From the NCBI GenBank assembly GCA_012656075.1, contig JAAKBF010000190.1, positions 208,597 through 272,596 of the forward strand: DNA of 64,000 nt, read 5' to 3'. The translations under genes were made by a program, and so were the position numbers. Numbering within the stretch: the stretch's first letter is position 1; each line of letters opens with the position of its first letter. Source of the DNA: Phytophthora hibernalis (lineage: Eukaryota > Oomycota > Peronosporomycetes > Peronosporales > Peronosporaceae). Below are positions 12,623-25,400 of this stretch, in pieces. A model generated the notes under the pieces. It did no database searches and was not told the origin of the DNA. It saw nothing but the letters and a program-made list of their open reading frames with translations.

Positions 12623-14705
12623 GACGAGGTAGCGCATAAGGAGTTAATACAGGGTGTATTGCGTGCTTTCGAATGTGTAGCAGGGGAAGACATTGATAGC
12701 TCTACATTGAACACTCAGCTCAACCTCCAATTGGAACAGCAAAGATAACCTCGTTACAGAGCACTCAAACACACATCTAAGCGCAGCATCAAACACAAAG
12801 CTTAATCTCCTTAGGGAACAGCAATGTTAACCTCGAAGCAGAGTTAGCACACCTTGCATTGACAGCAGAGGCGGCTGTTCATTGGCTTGTATACAAACAT
12901 GCAGTTAACATATAGCAAATGCACTGGGTTAATAAAGGGTACTTGTGTCTGACGAAGAAAAAAGAAGGAATGTCGAGGGCTGTCGTGCGGCAGCGGCCAG
13001 CAGTTCTCAAATAACCTCATTTTTTAAGGTCGTGCCTACGAATGGACTGCCAGCCAACCACATTTATGAGTAATTACGTGTAAGCGTAAAAACTATCATT
13101 TAAAAACCGATTTTTGGGCCGTGGTCTCATTTGCCAATCTGCCGTGGCAAGAGAGCAGGTCTTCGTAACGTAATATGCATAATAAAAAACGCCGTTTTCT
13201 TGGCCCATAGGCCGTTTCAGACCTTACTATTCAGCCTACGAACGCATCTATACTATCGACTGCTGGGCATAAACATCTTGATTTAGATTATGCACATTTT
13301 TATACATATTTGTGTGTGACACATAATTAATGGACGGGCTTTGTGTACGTCGGAGGCAGTCGAATGTCGGAGAATTTATGCTATGGCAGAAAAGGGTTCG
13401 CAGCGTCGCTTTTTCAAAATGACACAAGGACCGTCTGACGTCCAATTCCTGGTACTTTTGTGGGAAAGTGGACCAAATGGGATTGGTGAGAACTGAAAAT
13501 ATCGGTTCAAAACTGTTTACCGAATTAGTTTAAGCTCGGTGCCTTCAATATAGATTGGTTGGTTATTTATCGCCAAAAATTATGATAAACAAACGTTCGT
13601 TTACTGATGTGTTGATTTTTAAACCAATAGCAACGGGCGATCTGAAGGTGCTCCAACGATAAACGATGAGTTTAAGGGGGATTTAAAAATCATTAAGGAC
13701 TAAATAACTAACCAATTGGTTATAAAAAACGAATTTTCATAATATACTATGTTATACCCTTCAAGGCCTCTGTCAAGTTATAAACCGGTATACCTTGTTG
13801 TACCGGTATAAGTTCGCAGAGGGGTCTGGGGTGCCCTCGTTGCAATTCCTGGTGGACTCTGGATATAAAATCCAGAGAACTGCTCTGCACTCAGAACGAC
13901 TCAATTTGGCCGCAGCACTTGCCAGTACGAGGCGATATTAGCAAGAAACACTTTCAACCTAACATTTGGCCAAATCATTCCAGTACAAATACCACAGTGC
14001 TTGAATAATTCCCTCACCTTACCTTTTTATGAGTGCCTTTCATTCCACGATTAGCTTAATAGTGGTAGAGTGAGGGATTTCCCTCAGTATTTGATCATCT
14101 CTCTCTAACCCTGGTTCAATTATGCCTACCTGCGAATATATCCCTGTTCATCATACACCTTCATGACCTTGCTAATGATTTTTAATCGGAAGTGCAGACG
14201 GCTTTTGATTTACTCGCCTCGTTCTGCCCAGGGATGGCAAATTCCCAGGGAATATCAGTTTTTACCTGGGACGCCCAGTAGTCGGAATCCTTACATTTCT
14301 AATCCTTTAGTAATACGCTTTGGATATTTCAGCAAAATAATTAAAACCCTGCTATCTTTTATAACCGGATCGATTATTATTTTCTTTGTGGCGGTTGACC
14401 CATCCGCAGAAGATTAGGACAAAACACCTCTTTGATATTATATCACTTATAATCGTATTTTATCTACAGCAAATATGATTTATGCAGACCGTTCGAGAGA
14501 CATTTTGGATGTTTTTCTTCGAGCAACACACTACATACCGAGCACCGTATACAGATGCGCACTGCGCACGCGGGTCTCTTAGCGAGACGAGATTGATACC
14601 GTTGGTTTAATGTCAATGCGAGCGATGTGGCCAATTAATTGCGTTGACGGGTTCCGTCTCCGACCTGTACTCGTTACTCGCATCTTGAACCGTGCGACGT
14701 AGTAT
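12623..14705. other. 2-kb gene-free AT-rich stretch
   Basis: No gene supported. Near 13780-13815 the nonamer ACCGGTATA occurs twice. A TATAAAA box follows at about 13864 and the sequence then becomes less AT-rich; 13776-13975 could be a decayed solo LTR (TGT...ACA, with a promoter-like core), but no second copy is in the window. Near 14003-14085, TTCCCTCAC and GTGAGGGA form an inverted pair about 70 bases apart. These are weak signals only. Confidence 0.4.
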
Positions 14706-15540
14706 TAGGGCTGGTGATCGTAGAGCCCTCACCGTTGCCGCACGTCATTGCTGCAGGACATCCACAGGAAGAGGAAAACTACGTTGACACCGGAGGTAGC
14801 AAGGGCTTACACCTTACAGGGATTTGAAAAGCTTGGCTCGGCGGAGGTGATTCGAGAAGTGAGCTCTAGTGAGCTGTGCACGCAGCGCACTGTTTCCGCC
14901 TAGCCTACCTTCGCAGCCCGTACGTTATATTAGCAGTGTTTACATCTAACGTACTTGTCTGTACTGTGCTTGCTGTGAGTGTGCACAGCAGCACCCAGGA
15001 GTTTCACCGACAGGGAACATCCAGCACCAGACAGCGTCTGTGCAGCAGCAGGATGAGGCGCAGTAGTTTCGACTCACTGGCAACATCCCGCTCCAGGTAG
15101 CGCCAAAATGCTGTCGCAGCGGCACGTAGGCGCTTCGCTCGCAGGCGATGTTCACCAGCTGGCTGCGCCTGTGGAGCGGTGACTTCTGGGTCGCAGCGAC
15201 GTCAGCGCTCTGGGCAACGTTAGCGTCCGTTGCATCGCGTCTGGGTGAGTTCTGGCGGAGGCTGCACGTGATGCAAGCGTCATCCTGCAGTCTTCGGCCC
15301 TGGGCTCGTACGTGCGTACGGTGCAGCGCGCCGGCTTGACACCGCAGCAACGGCTGTATCCCCACTCCCACTCGCTCTCGACGCGCGTCGATGCTGCAAG
15401 TGGCGAGAGACACACCCGCGCACCCATGTTTCCGCTAATCAGTAACAATAGGTCCCGTACCTTCACTCAATCCAGTTGACAGTACACTTGTTGGTCGGCG
15501 CAGCCGTAGAGTAAATAGCAGCATGCTAATCACCATCGTA
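14706..15540 (-). repeat. Copia B 3' LTR region
   Basis: Bases 14706-14779 are the reverse complement of 20383-20460 (about 75 bases, near identical, including TGTCCTGCAGCAATGACGTG when read on the - strand). At 20 kb this sequence is followed by a primer-binding-site-like word and a gag region. Here it follows the pol region of Copia B, so it is the outer end of the 3' LTR. The inner LTR boundary is not visible because the other copy is truncated; it lies somewhere between 14780 and 15540. Confidence 0.65.
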
Positions 15541-15552
15541 ACAGATTTTTCT

Positions 15553-18440
15553 TCATCCGCATGATGTTGGCTTTTGGTTCCGCGGCGCACCGTGCTCGCT
15601 GAGCATCTGCAGCCGGGGTCCCTTCGAGAGGCAGAACCTTAAGCGGCGAGCAAAACTAACCAAACTTTCCTTCACGAGAGGCTTCGTCATGATATCCGCG
15701 GTGTTGTCGTTTGTTGGTACGTGTAACGTATTCAACTCGCCTTCTTCAACCATGTGCCGAATGAGATGTTACTTATTGTTGATGTTCTTTGTGTTGGAGT
15801 GCTTGCTAGACTTCTCTGTCAAGTACAGCGCTGCCCGATTGTCACCGCGCAGCAGTGGTGTGGCCGCAGGCCACTTCAGCTCCTCTCACAATCCTACGAT
15901 ACAAAGTACGTCCATCACGCCCTCATCCATCGCAGTGTCCTCCGCTTCCGAGCTCGACTGGGCATTGACGCCCTGTTTGCGTGAGCCGAAGAAGATAGAA
16001 TTTTCATCAAGAAGAGTAACGTAGTCAGAGACAGACTTCGAGACTTCGAGACATCAGGATCATTAGCGTAGTCCGAGTCGGTAAACACCGTAATACTGAC
16101 ATCGTTGCCATGGATAGCATTCATGTGGAGTGCGTAGTCTCGTGTTTACAGCAGTTAACGCAGCACCTGCTGCCCTTCTCGGAAATGGCTCTCTGGGTAG
16201 CATAACAGGTGCTTCCCGAGGTGTCGCACAGCATGCGCGATATCTGCCAGACACGAGATAATGCAATCCTCCAACCAATTCACGGTACGGCATATCAGCG
16301 AGCGCTGCTAGCTTCTTCAACTTTGCCCTGGATTCACTCATAGCTTGTGGTGTCCAACAGCCGTAGGAATTAGCGAGACGAAACTTTCGTAAAAGCTTGT
16401 GAATATGATATCGTTGATTGTAAATCACTTGGTTGTTTGCTGCATCCAACGTGATCTCGATCTCAAGCAGGTATTCCACTTCGCACGTGATGGTCAAAGT
16501 GAGCTTAGCTTCAAGTTGCGCTGCAACTTTGGAACACAACGCAGTTGGTCCCATAAGCAGTAGGTCGTCGACAAAGACGGTCAGTAGCATGACTACCTCG
16601 CCGCCCTTGTACTTCGCGTAGAGACCGTAGTCGCTATCAAGTCTTGTGAATCCTAGGCTGACTAAAAAGACGTGCAATGTCTTGTTCCACACTGCCGGGG
16701 CTTGCTTTAACCCGTACAGAGACTACATGAGCTGGCAGACCAGCTGGCCACCAGGTAATCCTTCCGTAGAACCAACAGGAATCTCGATAAAGATGATATC
16801 TTCCAGTAGTCTATACAGGAAAGCGGTCTTTACGTCATACTGCCTGACGTCCCATCCGCGCTTCCAAGCGTACAGAATCGCAGCTTCGATCGTCTCGAAG
16901 CGAATCACCGGTGAGTATGTCTCCAGGTAATCTACGCCGAAGTGCTCCTTCAATCCATGAATGACGGGGCAGGCTTTGAACCGCTTCACGCGTCCTTGTG
17001 CATCGCGCTTGTCCGTGTACCACCACTTGTTTGTGATGACAGTCTGATGCTTTGCTTTTTGCTCTTACGACTAACTTCCAGGTCCCGTGTTTGCGCAGTG
17101 ACGCCAACTCCTCCTGCATGGCGGCTTCCCACTCCGGCCAGTGGTTGCTCTTCTTCGCCTGCTTGTTAGTGGTCGGGATAGGAATGTCTTGGTTCGTGTC
17201 GATGACTGACCCAACGATGTACTCCTTCAGATGAGCTGGCACCTTCCTCGAGAGGCGAGTGCGGCTATCGCAGTGCCCTGCAGCAGTAGGTATCTCCTTC
17301 GGAGGTTCGTACAAGCTATCATTAGCACTGTTCTTTCACAACTGGCGCTTGTGTTTTCTCGTCTTCAACTGTTCAGCTGGGCGATGCGGGCAGCTTGCCT
17401 CCACATTAGTTGATGGCTTTACCAACTGCTGAACAGGTACGTCAGACTCTCCACTTGCTCGTGACTGGTTACTAACTCAGGTTTGCTGCCGAGTGGTACA
17501 TGCTTCGGCAAGACGGACGAGACGGACGACCTCGGCGGATCTCCGGCTTCAGGAAACAGACGGTCTTCAAGTGAACTCGCGATCGGCACTACAGGGAACT
17601 CCACGGGTAAGTCTGCATCCCCATGCCTGTAGATGTTCAGAAGTAGCGGGCGTACGTAGGCTTGAGAAGCAGTAAATCGTTCATAGCTGAACACGTTCCC
17701 ACTTCGTTTGTGCGTGATAGTCCTGTCTTCAGATCTAACAGCTTGTAGCCTTTCGTATCTGTAGAGTAGCTCAGCAGTAGTGCAAACTCGGCGCGTGGGT
17801 CGAGCTTGTCTCGCGTTGTCGTCCTACATGGGCATGCACAAAAAACCAGGTCCGCAGGTACCATAGGGTAGGTTTCTTCTTGTAGAGCGCCTCGTGTGGC
17901 GTTTGGCCTGACAGCGCAGCCGCCAACAGCTTGTTCACCGTGTCCACGACGTGAAGGAGGGCTTCTCCCCACAGCAAATTCGTCTGGCTAGTTGCATGTA
18001 ATACAGCACGAAGTCGTGGCAGCATGCGTCCATTTGCTCTCTCCACAATGCCATTCTCTTCTGGCGTATACGCGTTTGGGTACTGCATAGTGATTCGCTG
18101 TCCTTCGCAGAAGGTGCGTAACTTGATGCTCTGGGACTCGCCACCTTGATCTGAATGCAGGATCACTACCTTGTGCTTGTTCCGCAGGTACTTCGTGTTC
18201 AGGCGCAAGATCAGCGTCTGCAACCTGTCCGCTGCGTCACTCTTATTCCGCAGTAGGTAGAACCACTTAAAACGCGTAGCTTCGTCAACTACTAGCATAA
18301 ACATCGTTTCCCCGTAATTGTGTCTTGATTAATGGAACACAGGTCCACGGAAAGCTTCTCTAACGGGTTCCGACGACAGGCTTGTAGGACATGCGCTTTA
18401 GCTTAGCGAATAAGGTGGGTACACAGTCGTCGTAGGCAGA
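15553..18440 (-). pseudogene. Copia B pol: integrase, RT and RNase H (degenerate)
   Basis: Read downwards from 18440: AKLKRMSYKPV (end of the zinc-binding region); integrase core 18304-17771 with a D near the start (MFMLVVDEATRFKWF), HSDQGGES and EENGIVERANGRM, i.e. the D-D-E triad; connecting region 17694-16835; reverse transcriptase 16989-16063 with VRQYDVKTAFL and the catalytic LTVFVDDLLLMG; RNase H 16124-15553 with FTDSDYANDPD and the typical Copia ending NDNTADIMTKPLV. It is cut into at least six frames. The gag, protease and GAG-pre-integrase parts are absent here but present in inverted orientation at 20797-22445, which starts the reading exactly where this piece lacks it. Confidence 0.9.
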
Positions 18441-18444
18441 AAGT

Positions 18445-18842
18445 GACTTCAGATTCACTTACTTGGAAAAGTTCAAGACAAAGTACAGCGAGTCTCCATA
18501 CAGCACAGTCAGAATTAATAGCTGCTAGTGAAGGGATTAAAGAGAGTGAATTGTTATGGATATTACTGGAGGAACTGGGATTTAAGCAAACTCAGCCGAT
18601 AGTATGTTGGTGTGATAATAAGGGAGCGATTAGCATAATCAAAGATCCAGCTAATCATACATCAACGAAACACGTTGATATTAAAGGACTATACGCTAGG
18701 GAAGTTCATAGTGAGGGAAGAATAGGTATCATACTGCAAAACGAATGATATGATAGCGGATTCCCTCACGAAGGCACTACCTCAAAATCAATTTGAGAAA
18801 CTCAGGAATCTCATGGGTGTAAATCATTTGAATTTAACTTGA
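18445..18842 (+). pseudogene. Copia A RNase H, 3' end of pol
   Basis: Starts abruptly inside the Copia RNase H: DSLTWKSSRQSTASLHTAQS, then SELIAASEGIKESELLW, WCDNKGAISI, and NHTSTKHVDIK. After a one-base shift near 18747 it continues NDMIADSLTKALPQ and ends at a stop near 18842, the standard terminus of a Copia polyprotein. The missing upstream part is found on the - strand ending at about 22455, so this is the severed 3' end of Copia A rather than a separate element. Confidence 0.85.
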
Positions 18843-19603
18843 CCTCAATTGGAATAGGGCACTAGGTGTCACGGCTACAACCCGCACAATAAATTAAATG
18901 ATATCTTTGAAGCTGAATGAAGCCATATGGCTATCCATTTCAAGTTGAAGTGGAAGATACCGTTCAAGTTGAAGTATAAGGACGAGGTTCAAAGTACAAG
19001 GACACGCGCAAGTTGAAGTGAAAGATAGATCTAAAGTTGAAGTGGATTGAGGACGAGACTTGTGAGTTTAAAGGCAAACAAAAAGACGTAACGTTATCGT
19101 ATTAGTTAACTCCCAGTTGCGTAAAAGTTAAAGGTCAAAGATTAGACAACGACACTCCATGATAACATGGAGCAAGCACAGCCAGAGCCCTCGTTGACCG
19201 CAGCCGAGGTTAATACGGCGAATTGGAACTGTGCCACGCGCGCACCCCGCCCTCTGGATGGTGATGCGACAGGATTTCTCCTGGTTTTTAAGCCGTGTTT
19301 GTCGTACCCCCCAAGGGTTTGAAAGCGACCATAGGCGCTTAATCGAACCAGAACTTGTGAGTGCAAATTTGAGAGTGAATGAGCTGGTAGCAATTGCTGC
19401 TAGCAAATGCACAAAAGAGAGAGGCACTAAGAGGCAGAAGCCATATGGAATTCGGAAATCATAATGAATAAGGTTTCTGATGGGGCACAAATTTGAGCAG
19501 TGTCAAATACATGGAATAGGTCGAAGTAATGAGCTGTCACAAAATTTGAGTGGTGCAAACTAAAATAGGAGCCACGAAATTTGGATCGCCTGAGTCTGGA
19601 AAA
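18843..19603 (+). other. Long 3' non-coding region of Copia A, with short repeats
   Basis: Lies between the end of pol and the 3' LTR. 18948-19050 holds four variants of CAAGTTGAAGTG spaced about 25-50 bases apart. An open frame at 19231-19464 shows no recognisable domain and is probably chance. A non-coding 3' region of about 1.4 kb (interrupted by the MITE) is long for a Copia element and may contain further foreign DNA. Confidence 0.5.
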
Positions 19604-19978
19604 GACGCGACTAGGCTTGGGTAATCGACCCGATCGGATCGATCGGAATGTACCGTCTGATGGATCCGTTTGGATCGGTTCTGAGTCGACCAGTTTCGAC
19701 TCGATTCGATCGATCGGTCGATCAGATCCGATCGGACGAATTATAAGGTTTTAGGAGAAATGTGACCTAACCCGATACAACTTCTCATCATCATTCGGAA
19801 GAATGCAGTTCTGACAGGATCCCTCCTGGAAGACCATTGGCCTAAATTAATTACGTTGATCGATCGATTGGATCCGATCGAGACGGATCAAATCGAAATT
19901 GATCGATTGATAAGCTGATCGGATCCAATCAGGTCGATCGATCGGATCGCTTTTATTTTACCCATCCCTAGTCGCGAC
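19604..19978. mobile_element. hAT-type MITE with 8-bp target duplication
   Basis: Element 19612-19970 (359 bp), no coding capacity. Its ends are imperfect inverted repeats: TAGGCTTGGGTAA at the left and the complement of TAGGGATGGGTAA at the right, a form typical of hAT transposons. It is flanked by GACGCGAC (19604-19611) and GTCGCGAC (19971-19978), an 8-bp target duplication with one mismatch, the size made by hAT transposases. The interior is extraordinarily rich in GATC and GATCGATC words, often in inverted pairs, so the whole unit can fold into a long hairpin. It sits in the 3' non-coding part of Copia A and is therefore younger than that element. Confidence 0.8.
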
Positions 19979-20128
19979 GCGAAAGGTCGCATGCTATTTG
20001 TGAAGAGTCGCATCTTGATTTAGGATAAGCCAATACATATGCGATCAAGAATAGGATTTGAGGATGTGCTTACAGTAAGAGCCACAGCATTTGGTCGGAA
20101 AGGAGCGACACGAAAGGTCGTATGGTAT
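19976..20128 (+). repeat. Pair of 22-bp direct repeats
   Basis: GACGCGAAAGGTCGCATGCT followed by AT at 19976 and GACACGAAAGGTCGTATGGT followed by AT at about 20107 differ at three positions. They lie between the MITE and the 3' LTR of Copia A and suggest an older tandem structure of about 130 bases. Confidence 0.6.
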
Positions 20129-20201
20129 AGTGGAATTATCACAAAATAGGACGACATTTCAAATGTGATTATTGAAAGGATAGGAGATCTGCTTGAACTT
20201 T

Positions 20202-20382
20202 AGTGGGAGTGTTAAGAGGCTATATGATTGGCTGAATATACACACATATATATCCAATAGGAAAAGCATAATACATCTTACTTCATAAGAATACTTACTA
20301 AGTAAGACACAATTTGCCGAGGGATGTTAAGTGGAGAGGAGGACGCGTGGCATAATGCCCACCTTGAACGTCCTCCTCACTT
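20202..20382 (+). repeat. Copia A 3' LTR with polypurine tract
   Basis: The LTR runs 20210-20382, starting TGTTAAGAGGCTATATGATT. It matches the reverse complement of 26498-26673 over its whole length. The purine run AGTGGGAG at 20202-20209 directly precedes it, as expected for the polypurine tract that primes plus-strand synthesis. The terminal CCA seen in the other copy is not preserved: the LTR runs straight into a truncated piece of the Copia B LTR. Confidence 0.85.
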
Positions 20383-20478
20383 TTCCTCTTCCTGTGGATG
20401 TCCTGCAGCAATGACGTGCGGCAACGGTGAGGGCTCTACGATCACCAGCCCTAATACTATGTCGGAGGTTATGAGCCC
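20383..20478 (+). repeat. Truncated Copia B 5' LTR and primer-binding site
   Basis: 20383-20460 is the last 75-80 bases of LTR B (same sequence as 14779-14706 reversed). GGTTATGAGCCC at 20467-20478 resembles the initiator-tRNA-Met primer-binding site (GGTATCAGAGC type) used by many LTR elements, placing it at the start of the internal region of Copia B. The left part of the LTR is missing; LTR A abuts it. Confidence 0.6.
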
Positions 20479-20796
20479 AAACCCTACTCATACACCCAAT
20501 CAGATGACAGCGTCAGAAAGAGACGATCCTGTGATTGGCTGTGACCAGCCGGCATCACAGATCGACGTTGCAGAAGGTCAAGATCTCCTATTGGCGGTAA
20601 ATCGGGCTGTCGCCAGCGGCACAGCCCAGAAGCCCACAGAATCTTTTCGCCCCCGGAGCGGCTGCAGACGTACGGAGATCGGTCGCGTTCGACTCCACTG
20701 CAGCGCCCGCGTAAGCTCGTCTACGGCCACCTATCAAACACACGTACCTGCTAGTGCTGTGAGATCTGCCAGCGCGCAGATCACCGAAGGCCAAGG

Positions 20797-22450
20797 ATGG
20801 AGACAGTGACGCAGTTGGCCGGAATCTCTCCCAGCCGGCGGACTACCCAACGTGGCGTATGGGCCGGGCTCTGCCTGTCCCTCCTCGAGCAGCTCATGCA
20901 GGGTAAGGAGCCGTACGACGACAGAATGACCCCGGCTCAGAAGAACTGCTAGGATGTGCGCCGTCGCAAGGACTGCTAGTTTCCTGTATTTCTGATGAAG
21001 TTCTACTACGTTGTGTTTGCGGTGGACCCCATACTGCTTTGGGATCGCATCTACCAAGACTTCGGCCACGGTCCAGGCGTCAGCACGGACATGGTGCTGG
21101 CGGAACTGTACGCGCGGAAGCCCCAAGAGGAAGAGCCGGTAGAGTCGTACATCAACGACCTACTCCGGATGCAGCGCATCCTGGCCGAGAACAACGACCC
21201 CATTACGGATTGTCGCGTGGCTAGGCTCATGCTGACCAACGCCATGAATGTCTATCCAAAGATTACCGATGATGTGACACGCCGTGGCATCCAGCCACTA
21301 TCTACGCGTCGCGTTTAGAGCTAATTTATGCGGACATGACTGCTCGTGCCCACGAGCAACATGGCGGTGCGTCAAGCGGCGGACGAGGTCTCTCCAGCGG
21401 AAGGCCTCCACTGCAATCGAATTTCACTCAGCAGGGTGCGAAAGGCAAGGAGCCACGCCAGTGTGGTGGCAAGTACGGTGGCAACTGTAGTCGCTCCCAG
21501 TCCAGTACGTCATCGACGAGTTCCCGTGCGTCTGACATGGCGAAGAAAAAGCGCAGAACTCATGCTGCAAGGTGTGCGGATTGAAAGGACATTGGAAGGG
21601 CGACAAGGAATGCAGTGGACGTTCCCAGCAAGCAGCTGGAACTGAAGAACGTGGAGACAACCGGATGCAGTCTTTCTTTGGTGGTGTCTTCACACGCAAT
21701 CAACGCGGTGCTGCGCACCAGCCACCATTGCCAGTGGTGGGCTTTACGTTTGATCAAGTGCGTTCGGTATTGGGAAAACAAGCGGCGACACAATTGCCAG
21801 ACGGAGTACTATTCAGTCCGAATCCGCCGCTGGCTGCAGCGCAGTCAGAGCAGTATTCGTCGACATCGACGCCACCACGATCACCTACACGCTCAGTTGG
21901 GGATTAATGGGAATGGTACGCTACGATCATGACGACAACCATCTACCAAGCTTGGCGCCGGACGAGATGGAGTGGTTGTTGGATAGCGGATCGCAAGGAA
22001 ACTTGTGTGGTGACCTGTCATGCTTCTCATACGTTGAGCATGCGAACTCCGGAGCTGAAGATGGCCTTGGGCCAAACTGAATCTTTGGAAGCGAATTGCA
22101 GTGTAGTCATGTGAGTGCTGAACGAGATCACGGGCCAGTGGGAGCCCCGCCGATTGGACGACGTTCACTATTCGCCGAACGCCCATGTGAATCTGATTAG
22201 CCTTGGCTATATGCAAGCCTGCAGCTTTGTAGTCAAGTTCAGCGACGACCACCGCACTGCATGGCTGGTGAAGGACAAGATCAAGTTGCGCTTGTGATCG
22301 CTACGACAAGTGGTACCGCCTAAGAACGAAGCAGTCACTCCGGCTAGTTGCTGCCGCAAGAATGTGGTGGGGTTGTTGCACCACCGCCTCGGGTACGTGA
22401 ACATGAAAACCATTCGTGAGTTGGCTGCGAGTAAGGTCGAGTTCGGTACA
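20797..22450 (+). pseudogene. Copia B gag, protease and GAG-pre-integrase part
   Basis: The gag region starts around 20797 (METVTQLAGISPS). It continues in other frames as DPILLWDRIYQDFGHG, ELYARKPQEEEPVESYINDL and RMQRILAENNDPI. A zinc knuckle C-K-V-C-G-L-K-G-H-W...C is encoded near 21565-21615 (CX2CX4HX5C). The protease has MEWLLDSGSQGNLCGDL near 21967-22020, with the catalytic D-S-G. Then NAHVNLISLGYMQ and LLHHRLGYVNMKTIRELAAS, the GAG-pre-integrase zinc-binding block, end at about 22450 where the sequence switches to Copia A in the opposite direction. The continuation (integrase onward) is at 18440-15553 on the - strand. Confidence 0.8.
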
Positions 22451-22454
22451 CGCT

Positions 22455-25400
22455 TCCGCCATAATACTTACATACCCAGTAACTGACTTTCTCTTTTCAT
22501 TAGCATTCGCGAAGCTCGCGTCTGTGTACAGTTCATATATCACCTCTTTACTCTTCCCGTCAAATACGAGACCGTACATCGACGTTCCTTTCAGATACTT
22601 TAGTACTCTCTGGGCAGCCTTATGATGGCTCTTATTGTAGCATGACAGAAACTTACTCAATTCTCTGACAGCATTCGCTATATCAGGGCGTGTACCTCTC
22701 ACACGATACATCAGTGACCCCACTAATCCTCTATAATCGAATTGTTGAGCTGCTATTTGTTCCGGATTTTATTTATCCTCTTTCTCAAGGACCACACTTT
22801 TGGCTTGGGAGTTGGATCTGTATTAGTCCATAATATATTTATCCTGTGACATACTAGAATCCTATTGGCCCGGTCACGCTTAATCTCCATCTTTAAGAGA
22901 TAGTGGATATCACCAAGATCTTTCATAGTATATCTCGAAGCCAGTTTAGCCTTCACCTTTTGCATCAGTTTCATATCACTCGCAGCAATAGTATTATCAT
23001 CCACGTAAACGCAAAATAAGTACTACATGCATTACTCCATTTACCTCCCACTTTTGTCGGTACAAACAGTACTCCTTTTGCATCGACAAAACCCTATGCT
23101 TACCAAGAACTTATTTAAAAGCGCATACCAAATACACGGAGCCTGGTTGAGCCCCTATAAACTCTTTTTCAGTTTGCAAACGCGGGACGCGTCACCATGC
23201 CTAAAACCGTGTGGTTGTTGCATGTAAATTTCCTCAAATAGTGACCCATTAAGAAACGCAGTAGACACATCCATTTGGTGGACATAAAAATCCTTTATAG
23301 TTGCTATTGCCAGTAGTAGTCTCAATGATTCATACCGAGCTACCGGAGAAAAATCCCATCGAAATCGACCCCGTGGATTTGTGTATTTCCTCTTACAACT
23401 AGTCTTGCTTTAAACCTGTCAACCGTTCCATCTGGGTTGTTTTTCACATCAAATACCTAGTGACACCCTAATATTTTGCGTCCTTTCGGTAAATGTACTA
23501 TTTCCCATGAATCATTGGCGACTAGTGCCTGATATTCAGTTTGTAAAGCAGTCTCCCACTGTAAGGCATGCGGCCCTTGTCATGCTTCTTTTATTGACTT
23601 TGGAATTGGTTTCACTTTTATGCTGGTTGTGACAGCGTTAATTGATACGATATAGTCACTGAGACGGGAGTTTGGTTGCCGTTTGCAGCGACTACGTGGA
23701 ATAGGTGGAACAGAAACCTGTTGTTCCGTGGCTCCCACTGTTTCTGTACTTATCACAGCCTGCTGATGTGCATTTTCGCCTCTTTGTTGCATTTCAGGTA
23801 CGTTTGGCTTCGTAGCTCTTTTCCTTTTCACTAATTCACAATTTTCTATTAAATTTGTTTGTCAACTTCAATATTTCCGGAAGGGAATGACCGTGAGATC
23901 ATCCCATTTGTGTATGTTGTTCCAAAATTTACATCTCGAGCAATGAGATACCTGTTTCCTTTTACCTCCAGTAATCGATACCCTTTGTAGCTATCGGAAA
24001 GACCGAGGAGTTTGCACTCTATAGATCTCTCACTTAACTTTGGATTGGCTGGTTTGGATTTTGGAACATGGGCATAGCATGTACTACCCCAGATTCTGAG
24101 TTTTATTCCTGTTGGTTTAGTACCAAATAAGGCTTCGTATGGACACTTACCTTTAAGTCGTGCATATTATTTACCACAGTCATATACTTTAGTGCCTCAG
24201 GCCACCATTTTGCTGCCATACCCGATCCTATCAGAGCACATCGGACTTTGCCCATTATTGTCTGGTGCGCTCTTTCAGCAGAGCCATTTTCTTCTTGGGA
24301 CTCTACATTTGACTGCTGATATACAAGGCCATTCCTTTCACAGTAGTTTCTTAAAATTTTGTGGCCAAATTCAGTACCTCCATCTGTCCTTATTCGTTTT
24401 AAGGTATATGGAAATTGTTTTTCCAATTGCTTTATAAGGGGTTTTACTATAGTCCCAACCTATTTTAGTGACTTCATTACGAAGTACCACTTATAAGCCG
24501 TGGCGTCATCTACTACTGCTAGTGCATACCTGTATCCAGTTGTATTATACAGACCTTGATGTCTTAATTTCCCCACTGAGTCCATGTGATGTGTGTGCAA
24601 AGGAGTAGATACATTTTCTTCAATCATATTCTTATACGACATCCGTCGTGATTTTGCCATTTCGCATGAACGAAAAAGAAGGGTACATTTTCCATTTCCT
24701 TTCGTGATAATTGCGGCGCATCGTTGATAACCCTTCCAGCAAGGATGCCCATCAACCTGCCTCTCCCAACATGACCTAGTCTCAAGTGCCATTCCTGAAA
24801 CGTTTTCTGGACATTTACCTTAGTACTACTACTTACTGATAGTACTTTGGAGTTGAGGTTCAACTGTCTACTAGGGATGTAATACACCTCTTCAATCGCT
24901 ACCGCAGCAAAATGAACCGGTTATTCCTATCCAGAAAGTATAAGTATTCCCCGTTTTGGCCTGAATATGATGATATCCTTGTGTTGCGAGGTAATACGCA
25001 CTGAGCAAATTGCTACCGCACTCTTTGTCGAAGGCAACATTTTGTATTGAGATATCACTATAGTATCCTCAAGGCCTGACGATACTAAATCTCACTGTTC
25101 CTTGTAACTTGGTTGACGATGTGCCTCCGTTGCCATACTCGAAAGTGTGTGTTTGTCCCTTGCCTAGCTGACTGAACCACCCCCTATCCGAGCTTATAGC
25201 ATGTCCAGCCCCTGTATCAACCACCCACAATTGGTCAGTCACATTTAATGTCTTCAAACTAGAAAGATATCCCGAATATCTTTTGCGTACCTCATCGTCA
25301 ATCTCCATCAGTCCCATTGACTCCTCACGTTCGCTCCCATCACTCACCGGAACATGTTCCTGGAATTCGAACTCATCCGCATCTTCAATCGCCTTTACCA

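Noticed and set aside
14946..15466. Open - strand frames of 104-155 codons in the Copia B LTR region
   Set aside because: They lie after the polyprotein end in LTR sequence and show only Cys/Arg-rich random composition.
19231..19464. Short + strand frame in the Copia A 3' region as a possible extra gene
   Set aside because: 77 codons, no domain, not part of a longer interrupted frame.
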